From NCBI GenBank assembly GCA_965279095.1, contig CBDIHH010000001.1, forward strand, positions 66,913 through 130,912: a stretch of 64,000 nucleotides of DNA, given 5' to 3'. Origin of the DNA: CBDIHH01 sp965279095. Lineage in GTDB: Bacteria > Pseudomonadota > Alphaproteobacteria > Caulobacterales > Caulobacteraceae. The notes beneath the pieces were generated by a model, which worked only from the letters and a program-made list of their open reading frames with translations, was not told the origin of the DNA and made no database searches. Made by a program: the position numbers and the translations under genes. Below, piece after piece: positions 52,393 through 60,494 of this stretch; position 1 is the stretch's first letter, and the number at the start of each line of letters is the position of its first letter.

Positions 52393-53310
52393 TTAGCCGG
52401 TTGCGGCCAGGGCAACGCGCGGGACGGCGGTCGGCTCCACGCTGACGTCCACTTCCACCTCCATGCCGCGATAATAGGACGCCGGGCCGCTCCAGGAGCC
52501 ATGCAGGGGCGTCGCCTGGCGCGGATCGCGGGCGACGGCGACGCGGACCAGGCAGGTGTTGCCGACGATGCCGTTGGTGGGATCGAACTCCACCCAGCCG
52601 CAGCTGGGCAGGTAGACCCGCACCCAGGCGTGGGTGTGGCCGCCGCCCACCGCGCGCCGCCGGGCGCCCGCGGGGCTGTAGATGTAGCCGGAGGTGAAAT
52701 GGGCGGCGAGGCCCAGCCAGCGTACCGCCTCCATCATCAAAAGGGCGAAGTCCCGGCAGCTCCCGGTTCCCAGGGCCAGGGTCTCGGCCGGGGACTGCGG
52801 CCCGCCGCGCAGGCGCACCCCGTAGGTGAACTCCTCGCGGATCGTATAGGTCATCTCGGTGAGCAGGGTCAGCACCTTGGTCGGGCCGCTGCGACGGATG
52901 AACCGGTGGGCCCAGGCGCGCAGGGCGCCGTCGTCGTCCGGATGGTGGGGCGTCATCGCCTGGCGCAGGTCCGGCAGGTCCTCGGCCTTGTAGCCGAACG
53001 GGTAGACCGCCGCCTCGGCGCCGATCTCGTCCTCGTCGCCGGCTATGGGGTCGGGCGTGTGGTCGACCCGCACCAGGCTGTCGAACACCAGCTCCTTCGC
53101 CTGGCCTTCGAAGCGGGCGATGCCGACGCAGTTGCCGAACACGTCCTGCACGTGGCGCAGCTGGCCGGGCTCGGGGCTGATCGTCAGGCGTGACTCCAGG
53201 ACCCGCTGGTCGTAGCTCTCCCGCGGCCGGAACATCATGTGATGCTCGCCGAAGCCCACCGGCTGGCGGTACTGGTATCGTGTGACGTGTCTGATCTGGA
53301 GGATCGGCAT
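52393..53310 (-). CDS. Transglutaminase-like protein (first of pair)
   Basis: A 305-residue homologue of the neighbouring protein. ATG 53310 (MPILQIRHVTRYQYRQPVGF) is the canonical start of this group (strand with RHVTRYxY). Triad: Cys185 in GTGSCRDFALLMMEAVRWLG, His227 in GGGHTHAWVRVYLP and Asp243 in WVEFDPTNG. The start lies only 4 bp from the divergent N-formylglutamate amidohydrolase-like gene, so the two promoters must overlap coding sequence or be within the neighbours. Confidence 0.92.
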   Translation of the reverse strand: MPILQIRHVTRYQYRQPVGFGEHHMMFRPRESYDQRVLESRLTISPEPGQLRHVQDVFGNCVGIARFEGQAKELVFDSLVRVDHTPDPIAGDEDEIGAEAAVYPFGYKAEDLPDLRQAMTPHHPDDDGALRAWAHRFIRRSGPTKVLTLLTEMTYTIREEFTYGVRLRGGPQSPAETLALGTGSCRDFALLMMEAVRWLGLAAHFTSGYIYSPAGARRRAVGGGHTHAWVRVYLPSCGWVEFDPTNGIVGNTCLVRVAVARDPRQATPLHGSWSGPASYYRGMEVEVDVSVEPTAVPRVALAATG

Positions 53311-53314
53311 CGCA

Positions 53315-54100
53315 ATGCAGCCTAATCGATCGCCCGGGAACGGGTTCGCCCGCCTGCTGGGACCCAACGATCCCCCGCCGACGATTGTGCAGAACTCAGG
53401 CGCCCGGACACCCTACCTGCTCGTCTGCGATCACGCGGGCCGCAGGATTCCAGCCTCGCTCGATTCCCTCGGTCTGGGCGAGGCGGCGCTGGCGCGACAT
53501 ATCGCCTGGGATATCGGCGCCGCCGAGGTGGCGTCCGCCCTCGGGTCGGCCCTGGGCGCCTTCGCCATCCAGCAGGTCTATTCGCGGCTGGTGGTCGACT
53601 GCAACCGCGGGCCCGGCCGGACCGACCTGATGGCCGCGACGGCGGACGGCGAGGACATCTCCGGCAACCGCGACCTGGCTCCGGCCGGCGCCGCCGCCCG
53701 GATGGCGGAGATCCACGCCCCCTACCACGCCCGCATCAGCGCGGAGCTGGACCGCCGCGCCCAGGACGGCCAGGCCGCCGCCTTGGTGTCGATCCACAGC
53801 TTCACTCCGGTGTTCCAGGGCCATGAGCGGCCCTGGCACATGGGGGTGCTGCACGACGGCGGGTCGGCGGCCTCCCGCGCGATGCTGGCGCTGCTGCGCG
53901 CCGAGGGGGATCTGGTGGTGGGCGACAACCAGCCCTACGCCATGGACGGCATCGACTACACCATTCCGCGCCACGCCATCGCCCGCGGCCTGCCCTATCT
54001 GGAGCTGGAGATCCGCCAGGACCTGATCGAGGACCCTGCCGGCCAGGCCGCCTTTGCGGCTCGACTGGCGCGGCTGATCCCCCGGGCTTTCGAGGGCTGA
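53315..54100 (+). CDS. N-formylglutamate amidohydrolase-like (FGase) protein
   Basis: A 261-residue zinc-dependent amidohydrolase of the FGase family. The metal-binding regions are recognisable: LLVCDHAGRRIPASL, VDCNRGPGR and VSIHSFTPVF, plus YLELEIRQDLIE. ATG 53315 has GGAGG 12 nt upstream, slightly far, within the divergent transglutaminase start region. Family members remove N-formyl or other N-acyl groups from acidic amino acids or peptides; the natural substrate is unknown outside histidine degradation, and no hut genes are nearby. Confidence 0.87.
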   Translation: MQPNRSPGNGFARLLGPNDPPPTIVQNSGARTPYLLVCDHAGRRIPASLDSLGLGEAALARHIAWDIGAAEVASALGSALGAFAIQQVYSRLVVDCNRGPGRTDLMAATADGEDISGNRDLAPAGAAARMAEIHAPYHARISAELDRRAQDGQAAALVSIHSFTPVFQGHERPWHMGVLHDGGSAASRAMLALLRAEGDLVVGDNQPYAMDGIDYTIPRHAIARGLPYLELEIRQDLIEDPAGQAAFAARLARLIPRAFEG

Positions 54101-54104
54101 GGCG

Positions 54105-54842
54105 TCAGACCCCGGCGCGGTCCAGCGCCTCGTCCACCGTGACGGCGGCGACATTGCGGTCCTTCAGCGCGCCCAGCACGAAGCGCAGCATCGCCGGGGT
54201 GCAGCCATAGGGGGAGGGCGCCTCGGAGACGTCGTGGCTGAAGAACACCAGCCAGGCGCCGGCGTCGGCGGCGCGGTCGATGGCGGCGGCGACCACCGCC
54301 TCGTCGTAGGACCGGGCCTCAAGCGGGAAGGCGCTGACCTGGCCCAGGTCCAGCACGCGGCCGTTGAGCCCCGGGGTGATGCCGCGGGCCGAGCGGAAGG
54401 CCCCCCCGCAGCGCCGTTTGGCGGCCACCGAGATGTCGCCGTAGGGATAGGCGAAGTTGCGCGGGGCCGGCAGGCCCGCCGTATCCGCCAGGAAGCGGGC
54501 GTTGGCGGCGATGTCCGCCTGCAGCGCGGTCCAGGATACGCGCGCGGCGTTGAGGTGCGAGAAGGTGTGGCAGGCCAGCTCATGCCCTGCCGCGATCAGG
54601 GCGGTCAGGTCCTCGGCCTGGTAATAGTCGAGCCCATCCTCCCGCACGCCGCAGTAGCGGCCCGAGACATAGTAGGTGGCCCTGGCCCCATAGGCCTCGA
54701 GGATCGGCCCCCCGGTGGTCCAGGCCGAGCGCGGGAAGTCGTCGAAGGTCAGGCTCGCCGCCGGGGCGGCCAGGGCGCTGGGGGTCGGCCGCACGGGAGT
54801 GTGGCGGGCGGCGGCGCGGCGAAGGCGGCCCATTACGTCCAT
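54105..54842 (-). CDS. Polysaccharide deacetylase (NodB/CE4 fold)
   Basis: A 245-residue CE4 deacetylase. Motif 1 is LTFDDFPRSA (Asp34/Asp35; Asp35 metal-binding), motif 2 is CHTFSHL with His92 and His96, motif 3 is YPYGDISVAAKRRC. I start at ATG 54842 with GGAG 8 nt upstream; ATG 54833 overlaps the stop of the polymerase gene (TAATG) and is an alternative. There is no clear signal peptide, so it could act on lipid-linked precursor or be exported otherwise. Probably deacetylates the polymer made by this locus. Confidence 0.88.
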   Translation of the reverse strand: MDVMGRLRRAAARHTPVRPTPSALAAPAASLTFDDFPRSAWTTGGPILEAYGARATYYVSGRYCGVREDGLDYYQAEDLTALIAAGHELACHTFSHLNAARVSWTALQADIAANARFLADTAGLPAPRNFAYPYGDISVAAKRRCGGAFRSARGITPGLNGRVLDLGQVSAFPLEARSYDEAVVAAAIDRAADAGAWLVFFSHDVSEAPSPYGCTPAMLRFVLGALKDRNVAAVTVDEALDRAGV

Positions 54843-56143
54843 TGGTCGCTCTCCGGCTCGCGCCCCTGCATCAGCTTGCCGAGGGTTGCGACATACAGCA
54901 CCCAGGTCAGGTCGTTCTGCTTGAGCAGCACGCTCTCGGTGATGGTGGTCATCATCAGGGTGGTCAGGAACAGGGTCGCCCACAGCCCTCCGGGGCCACG
55001 GCGGAACAGGCTGACGAGGGCCAGGGGAATGAAGGCCGCCAGGGTCAGGGCGAACAGGATCACCCCGGTCCAGCCCAGCTGCACGAGGATCTCGGCCCAG
55101 GCGTTGTCGGCGGCCAGCACCGGCCAGTCGGCCTCCTTGGCCACCCAGGCGGCCGGACCGTTCGGGGCGCTGCGCCAGAAGGCGCCGTAGCCGAAGCCCT
55201 CCCAGGGGCGGTGGGCCACCTGCCGCAGGAGGGCGGCCCAGATGTTGGTGCGCCCGGTGAGGCTGGAGTCCTTGCCCACCGCATTGAAGAACATGTCGGG
55301 GTCGATGGCGAAGGCGACCAGGACCACGATGCCCGCGGCCACCGCCAGCCACAGGCCGGCCACGGCATGGATGGGTCCGCGGCGCAGGAAGCAGATGGCG
55401 GCGAAGCCGGCGAACACCGCCAGCAGGCCGAGGATGGCCGTCGTCGACGTCGACATCACCACCAGGAAGCCGCACAGCAGCGCCCCGCCCAGCCAGAACC
55501 ACCACCGCTCCGGGGTGAAGGTCATCACGCACAGGCAGGCCAGCGCCCCGCGCACCATGAAGCCCCCCAGGGCGTTCTTCTCGAAGAACAGGCCCTTCCA
55601 GGCGCCCACATGGACGCCGTGGTCGACGCCGAAACTGGGAACGGCGACCGCCGCCAGCAGGCTGCCGCCGGCGAGGATCAGCGACACCCAGGCGATCAGC
55701 CGCAGCAGGCCGCGCCAGTCGTAGCGCGCGGCCAGGAACAGGGCGAACAGGGTCGGCACCACCAGGGCGATGGTGCGCCGCTGGGTGATATCGGGCTCCA
55801 GCGACCATTGGGCCGAGGCCACGGTCCAGCCGATGATGGGCAACAGGGTCAGGGCCGCCAGCCAGACGCGGGGCAGGCGGGGCAGGCGCCAGCCGAGGAT
55901 GGCGAACACCACGGCGTAGACCGGCAACCACATCAGCCGCAGCCAGGCGGGGGGCTCGCTCACGCCGTCGGGATTGCCGAGACGGCCAATCAGGGCGGCC
56001 GACAGCAGCAGCAGCACAATCGCCACCGTCACTGTCTCGACCCACAAAAGGGCGGTGGCGCGCTCGTGGGGCGCCAGGGCGGGCGCGGGCCGCGCGGGCG
56101 CCAGGCCGCCCGTCGTCCAGTATCTCGGTCCTTGGACCAGCAT
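54833..56143 (-). CDS. O-antigen ligase/polymerase-like membrane protein (Wzy_C)
   Basis: A 436-residue inner-membrane protein with about 11-12 hydrophobic helices (between residues 36 and 415) and a periplasmic loop containing GVDHGVHVGAWKGLFFEKN, then LTGRTNIW and GFGYGAFW, typical of the Wzy_C superfamily. It polymerises or ligates oligosaccharide repeat units. The N-terminal 35 residues are soluble. Its stop overlaps the deacetylase start region. Together with the Wzx-like flippase it suggests a Wzx/Wzy-dependent polysaccharide. Confidence 0.9.
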   Translation of the reverse strand: MLVQGPRYWTTGGLAPARPAPALAPHERATALLWVETVTVAIVLLLLSAALIGRLGNPDGVSEPPAWLRLMWLPVYAVVFAILGWRLPRLPRVWLAALTLLPIIGWTVASAQWSLEPDITQRRTIALVVPTLFALFLAARYDWRGLLRLIAWVSLILAGGSLLAAVAVPSFGVDHGVHVGAWKGLFFEKNALGGFMVRGALACLCVMTFTPERWWFWLGGALLCGFLVVMSTSTTAILGLLAVFAGFAAICFLRRGPIHAVAGLWLAVAAGIVVLVAFAIDPDMFFNAVGKDSSLTGRTNIWAALLRQVAHRPWEGFGYGAFWRSAPNGPAAWVAKEADWPVLAADNAWAEILVQLGWTGVILFALTLAAFIPLALVSLFRRGPGGLWATLFLTTLMMTTITESVLLKQNDLTWVLYVATLGKLMQGREPESDQWT

Positions 56144-56272
56144 CGACCGCCCCGCGTGGAATGTCGCGGCCCCTTGTCGGGCCTAAGGGGTGGACAATTG
56201 GTTGCGGCGAACCCTTCCTTCACGCTCGTTCGCTAGGGTCGCCGCCTGAATCTGGCTGCCGCGACAGGTCCC

Positions 56273-57403
56273 ATGACCGACTTCTCGACCTCGACCCCAG
56301 GGCCCGCTCCGGCCGCCATGCCCCCGCTGACGCGCGGCGGGGCGCTGGACGTCCTGCGCTTCTTCGCCGCCGCCTTCTTCGTGCTCTACCACTATGAACA
56401 GCATGCGCCGTCGGCGTTCGCGGCGATCCATCCCGGCCTGGGCCGCGGCTATCTGGGCACCGATTTCTTCCTGATCCTGTCGGGCTATGTGCTGGGCCGC
56501 ACCTATGGCCCGAGGCTCAAGGCCAGCGGCATCACCACCGTCGGGTTCCTGATCAAGCGGCTCGCGCGCCTGTGGCCGCCCTATGCGGTGGTGCTGGCCG
56601 CCCTGGTCGCCATGGCCTCGGCGGCCGCGGTCCTGGGCCAGGCGGCCAACAATCCGCAGGGCTTCGACTTCGCCGCCCTGCCCGGCCATATCCTGCTGCT
56701 GCAGGCCTGGGGCCTGGGCTTCACCCAGGGGTGGAACACCCCCACCTGGACCCTGTCGGCCCTGGTCTTCTGCTACGCCCTGTTCCCGACCCTGTGGCGG
56801 CTGCTGTCGCGGGTGCGCGGCCCCGCGGTGCTGGCGGTCGGCGTGGCGGCCATCGCCGTCGGCGACCTGGCGGCGCGCGCCGCTGGCCACACCTACTACG
56901 ACATCGACCCCGGCTTCGGCATCCTGCGCGCCGTGCCCCTGTTCATCCTCGGCGTGTCCCTTGCCCGCTATGTCCCCTCCGAGCGCCTCGCCGAGGCCCG
57001 CGGCTGGCTGTGGCCCCTGGCCGCCGCCGCCGTCATCGGCCTGCAGCTTCTGGGACGCCTGGACTTCCTCAGCATCCTGGCCATCGCCGCCATGGTCCTG
57101 TTCGCCGGCGCCCGCCCGCCGGCCAGGCCCTCGGCCCTGGCGGCCCTGGGCGGGCAGCTGTCCTTCGCCCTCTACCTGACCCACACCCTGGCCGGCATCG
57201 TCTGGTACCGGGTGCTGGAGCGGCTGGTTCCGCTCGACAGCCTCACCGGCCCGGTCGCCTGGCTGGCCTGGGCCAGCGCCTTTCCCTTCGCGGTGGCCTG
57301 CGCCTGGGTTTTCCACCGGGTGGTGGAGCGGCCGCTCAAGACCTGGTCAGACCGCCGCTTCGAGGGCCGCCCCGCCTCCCAGCCGGCCGCCGCCCGGGCC
57401 TAG
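56273..57403 (+). CDS. Acyltransferase family 3 (OafA-like) membrane protein
   Basis: A 376-residue O-acyltransferase with about 10 membrane segments. The N-terminal signature LDVLRFFAAAFFVLYHYEQH carries the active-site His in a YH context, and GTDFFLILSGYVLGRTYGP plus RLARLWPPYAVV are the usual loop/helix motifs. The C-terminal PFAVACAWVFHRVVERPLK is standard. It would acetylate sugars of the extracellular polymer. Divergent from the polymerase gene (129 bp). Confidence 0.92.
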   Translation: MTDFSTSTPGPAPAAMPPLTRGGALDVLRFFAAAFFVLYHYEQHAPSAFAAIHPGLGRGYLGTDFFLILSGYVLGRTYGPRLKASGITTVGFLIKRLARLWPPYAVVLAALVAMASAAAVLGQAANNPQGFDFAALPGHILLLQAWGLGFTQGWNTPTWTLSALVFCYALFPTLWRLLSRVRGPAVLAVGVAAIAVGDLAARAAGHTYYDIDPGFGILRAVPLFILGVSLARYVPSERLAEARGWLWPLAAAAVIGLQLLGRLDFLSILAIAAMVLFAGARPPARPSALAALGGQLSFALYLTHTLAGIVWYRVLERLVPLDSLTGPVAWLAWASAFPFAVACAWVFHRVVERPLKTWSDRRFEGRPASQPAAARA

Positions 57404-57468
57404 CGCCCCCTGGCGCGATCCTTGCCGACCCGTGGTCTCTCTACGGGTTTCGAGGCAAGGATGGGACA

Positions 57469-58764
57469 ATGGCCGGCGTTCTGCTGATCGGCAATCTGCG
57501 CAGCTCCCTGACCCTGGCGCGGCAGTTGTCGCGCGCGGGCCACCAGGTTCACTGCGGCGTCGACGAACTGGACCCCTTCGTCCACGCCTCGTGGCATGTG
57601 CGCGGCTCCTTCGTCCACGCCGCCATCGACCAGGATCCCGGGCGGACCCTCGACCAGGTCGAGGCCTATCTGTCGGGCCAGCCGGACATCCAGGCGGTCA
57701 TCCCCGTCAGCGAGATCGCCGCCCGCCTGCTCTCGCGCCACCGCGACCGCTTCGCGGGCCTGGCGCGGGTGATCGCCCCGTCCGAGGCGGTGCTCGAGAC
57801 CTGTATCGACAAGCCGCTGATGTTCGACCTGTGCGAGGAGGTCGGCCTGCCGGTGGCGCCGCGGCGCCTGCCCACGGACCACGCCGGCCTGATGGCGGCC
57901 ATCGACGAGATCGGCTTCCCCTGCATCGTCAAGCCGGCGGACGCCGGCCACTTCCTGTTCGAGCGCAAGGCCATCGTCCTGCGCAGCCGCGCGGAGGCCC
58001 GCGCCGCCCTGCCGCACTGGCCCCCCGAGCACGCCCGCCTGTGCGTGCAGAAGTTCGTCGACGCCCCGCGCCACATCCTGATGTTCGCGGCGCTGGAGGG
58101 CGACATCCTCGGGGCGGTGGACTACCGCGTCACCCGCACGGACCTGGCCGATGGCACCGGCTTCACCGCCGATATGGTGTCGGATCGCGTTCATCCGGTG
58201 GTGGCGACGGGTCTGGCGCGGCTGGTGAAGCGGCTCGACTACACCGGCGTCGGCGACGTCGACATCATGGTCGATGACGCCACCGGCGAGATCAGCTTCC
58301 TGGAGCTGAACCCGCGCCTCGGCGCCTCCTACAAGGGGGCGGAGATCTGCGGCCTGCCCCTGTCGCGCCTGATCCTGGCCCTGGGGCTGGGGGAGGCGCC
58401 CCCCGCCTGCCCGGCGCCCTGGCGCCATCCGGTGGGGCGGCGGCTGGTGTGGAGCAAGGCCGACCTCGGAGCGCTGAAGCGCGACCTCAGGAGCGGCGCC
58501 CTGCCACGAGCCGGCGTGCCCGGCCGGCTCGCCACGATGCTGGGCGCGGCCCTGACCGTCCACCATATGACCTTCGACCTGTTCGACCCCCTGCCGACCC
58601 TGTGGTGCTACCTGCACCCCATCTTCCACCGCCTCGGCTTCGGCAAGGCCGTGCGGGCCGCCGTGGAAAGGGAGCGTGAACGGTTTGCCGGCTATGAAGG
58701 CGGCGACCGTCAAACGGCCGGGGCGCCCGCGCGCCCCAAGGTCGCCGCCCTCAGCCCCGGCTAG
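57469..58764 (+). CDS. ATP-grasp enzyme in a polysaccharide locus
   Basis: A 431-residue ATP-grasp protein. ATG 57469 (MAGVLLIGNLRSSLTLARQL) gives a Rossmann-like N-terminal domain; the ATP-binding core follows with FPCIVKPADAGHF (about residue 160), KAIVLRSRAEARA, and the metal-binding VGDVDIMVDDATGEISFLEL and NPRLGASYKGA. The C-terminal roughly 90 residues may form a lid. It ligates a carboxylate to an amine or thiol; acceptor unknown. Position among glycan genes implies amide decoration of a sugar or lipid-linked precursor, inference. Confidence 0.85.
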   Translation: MAGVLLIGNLRSSLTLARQLSRAGHQVHCGVDELDPFVHASWHVRGSFVHAAIDQDPGRTLDQVEAYLSGQPDIQAVIPVSEIAARLLSRHRDRFAGLARVIAPSEAVLETCIDKPLMFDLCEEVGLPVAPRRLPTDHAGLMAAIDEIGFPCIVKPADAGHFLFERKAIVLRSRAEARAALPHWPPEHARLCVQKFVDAPRHILMFAALEGDILGAVDYRVTRTDLADGTGFTADMVSDRVHPVVATGLARLVKRLDYTGVGDVDIMVDDATGEISFLELNPRLGASYKGAEICGLPLSRLILALGLGEAPPACPAPWRHPVGRRLVWSKADLGALKRDLRSGALPRAGVPGRLATMLGAALTVHHMTFDLFDPLPTLWCYLHPIFHRLGFGKAVRAAVERERERFAGYEGGDRQTAGAPARPKVAALSPG

Positions 58765-58799
58765 AGGCGGCGCCGGCCCCGTCGGGGGAGGAAGCGGCC

Positions 58800-60257
58800 A
58801 TCTTCTGGCGCGGTGTCATCGGCTATTTGCCGGCTCAGCTGGTGCAGACCCTCCTGGGGTTTGCCTCCATCGTCGTGTTCACGCGGCTTCTGTCCCCGGA
58901 AGCCTATGGGCAGTACGCGCTGGCCCTGTCGATCACCGGCATCGTCCAGTGCGTGTGCCTGACCTGGGTCGAGGCGGCGATGGAACGGTTCCATATCGCC
59001 GATCACGACCAGGGCGACGTCAGCGATCACTACGCCACCCTGCAGCGCGCCTGGGCCGCCCTCGCCCTGGTCCTGGCCCTGGTCACCGCCGTGGCCCTGC
59101 TGGCCCTGCCGCTGAGCTCCGCCTGGAAGCTGATCATCGGCGTCGCCATGGCCTCGATGATGATCCGCAGCGCCCTGAAGGTGGTCCAGTATCGCCGCGC
59201 CGCCGAGGGGCGGGTCGGCGCCTTCGTGGCCGTGGACATCGCCACCGGCGTCGGCGGCTTCCTGGCCGGAGTCGCCCTGACCTACGCCCACCTGGGGGCC
59301 GCCGCGCCCCTGGCCGGCCTCGGCCTCGCCGCCGGCCTCTGCCTGCTGATGGCCGCGGGGGGCGAGTGGCGGCTGGCCCGGGGCGGCAGGTTCGAGCGGG
59401 CCCGCGCCGCGCGCTACCTGCGCTATGGCCTGCCCCTGTCCCTGTCCCTGGTGCTGAGCCTGGTGCTCGCCTCCACCGACCGGTTCGTCATCGCCGCCTA
59501 TCTCGACGAAGCGCGGGTGGGCATGTATTTCGCCGCCTTCGGCCTGGCCTACCGCCCCCTGGACATCCTGTTCGCCTGGCTCGGCACCGCCGCCCTGCCG
59601 GCCCTGGTCGCCGCCTATGAACGCCAGGGCGAGGCCGGGATCGAGGGGCCGGCCCGCACCCAGATCAGCCTGATGACCCTGTTCGCCATCCCCGCCGTCG
59701 TCGGGCTGGGGCTGGTCGCCGCCCCCCTGGCCCAGCTGATGGTGCCGGCCCCGATGCGCGCCGGCGTGGCCATGCTGATGCCCTGGATGGCCCTGAGCGC
59801 CCTGTTCGCCGGGCTGAACGGCCACTACCTGGAGCAGGCCTTCACCCTGTCGCGCCGCTCGTCCCTGCTGCTGGCCTCGATGGTGGTCCCGGCCGTCGCC
59901 AATGTGGGGCTGAACCTGCTGCTGGTCCCGCGTTTCGGCCTGATAGGCGCGGCCTGGGCGACCGCGGCGAGCCTGGCCCTGGGCACGCTCGCGACCTGGG
60001 CCCTCGGTCGGCGGGTGCTGAAGCTGCCGATCCCCATCGGGGTGGTCGCCCGCTGCGCCGTGGCGGCGGCGGCGATGGCGGCCGGCCTGTGGTGGCTGCC
60101 GGCCTGGGGCGGCCTCCCCGAGCTCGTGATGAAGGTTGCGGTCGGCGGGGTCATTTACGGGGCGGTGCTGCTGGCGAGCGACCTGGTTGCCCCCACCGGG
60201 CTGCGCACCCAGCTCGCTGACATGGCCGGCCGCAGGTTCCGGCCCATCGCCGCATAG
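58800..60257 (+). CDS. Wzx-like polysaccharide flippase, start codon uncertain
   Basis: An inner-membrane oligosaccharide translocase (MATE/MOP fold) with about 12-14 helices; it moves lipid-linked repeat units across the membrane. The frame from TTG 58827 begins MPAQLVQTLLGFASIVVFTRL, but homologues of this type start earlier with a W-R-G-V-x-G-Y-L-P-A stretch, which is encoded here just upstream (IFWRGVIGYLPAQLVQ). There is no ATG/GTG there; GGAGG sits 8 nt before an ATC at 58800, which may be a rare start codon or a misread ATG. I give the longer form (about 485 residues). Confidence 0.85.
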   Translation: MFWRGVIGYLPAQLVQTLLGFASIVVFTRLLSPEAYGQYALALSITGIVQCVCLTWVEAAMERFHIADHDQGDVSDHYATLQRAWAALALVLALVTAVALLALPLSSAWKLIIGVAMASMMIRSALKVVQYRRAAEGRVGAFVAVDIATGVGGFLAGVALTYAHLGAAAPLAGLGLAAGLCLLMAAGGEWRLARGGRFERARAARYLRYGLPLSLSLVLSLVLASTDRFVIAAYLDEARVGMYFAAFGLAYRPLDILFAWLGTAALPALVAAYERQGEAGIEGPARTQISLMTLFAIPAVVGLGLVAAPLAQLMVPAPMRAGVAMLMPWMALSALFAGLNGHYLEQAFTLSRRSSLLLASMVVPAVANVGLNLLLVPRFGLIGAAWATAASLALGTLATWALGRRVLKLPIPIGVVARCAVAAAAMAAGLWWLPAWGGLPELVMKVAVGGVIYGAVLLASDLVAPTGLRTQLADMAGRRFRPIAA

Positions 60258-60494
60258 AAGACCCGCACTCCCCGCGGAAGCGGGGACCCAGGTTTATGCG
60301 GCCCTGATCCCGCCTGAGGCAAAGCCTGGGTCCCCGCGTCCGCGGGGAATGCGGGAAAGTGTCAAGCGCTTAACGCCGAGGCGACTTCCAGCAAGCGATC
60401 AACGGCGTAATCCGAAGGGGGCCTACCCACGAAGCGCGACGTCCAGCCCGGCCTCTTGGGGCCTGCGCGCCAGCGCAATCGACCGTCCGGCCGC
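60258..60494. other. Gene-free region around Family B repeat 4
   Basis: 237 bp between flippase and xylanase, containing the Family B palindrome (60261-60355) and then about 140 bp without recognisable signals. The convergent genes end here, so it may serve transcription termination on both strands. Confidence 0.6.
60261..60355. repeat. Family B palindromic repeat, copy 4
   Basis: Arms ACCCGCACTCCCCGCGGAAG ... CCCAGG and mirrored CCTGGGTCCCCGCGTCCGCG ... GAATGCGGG. Very close to copies 1 and 2 near 5.7 and 6.6 kb, more than 50 kb away in the window. Confidence 0.85.
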
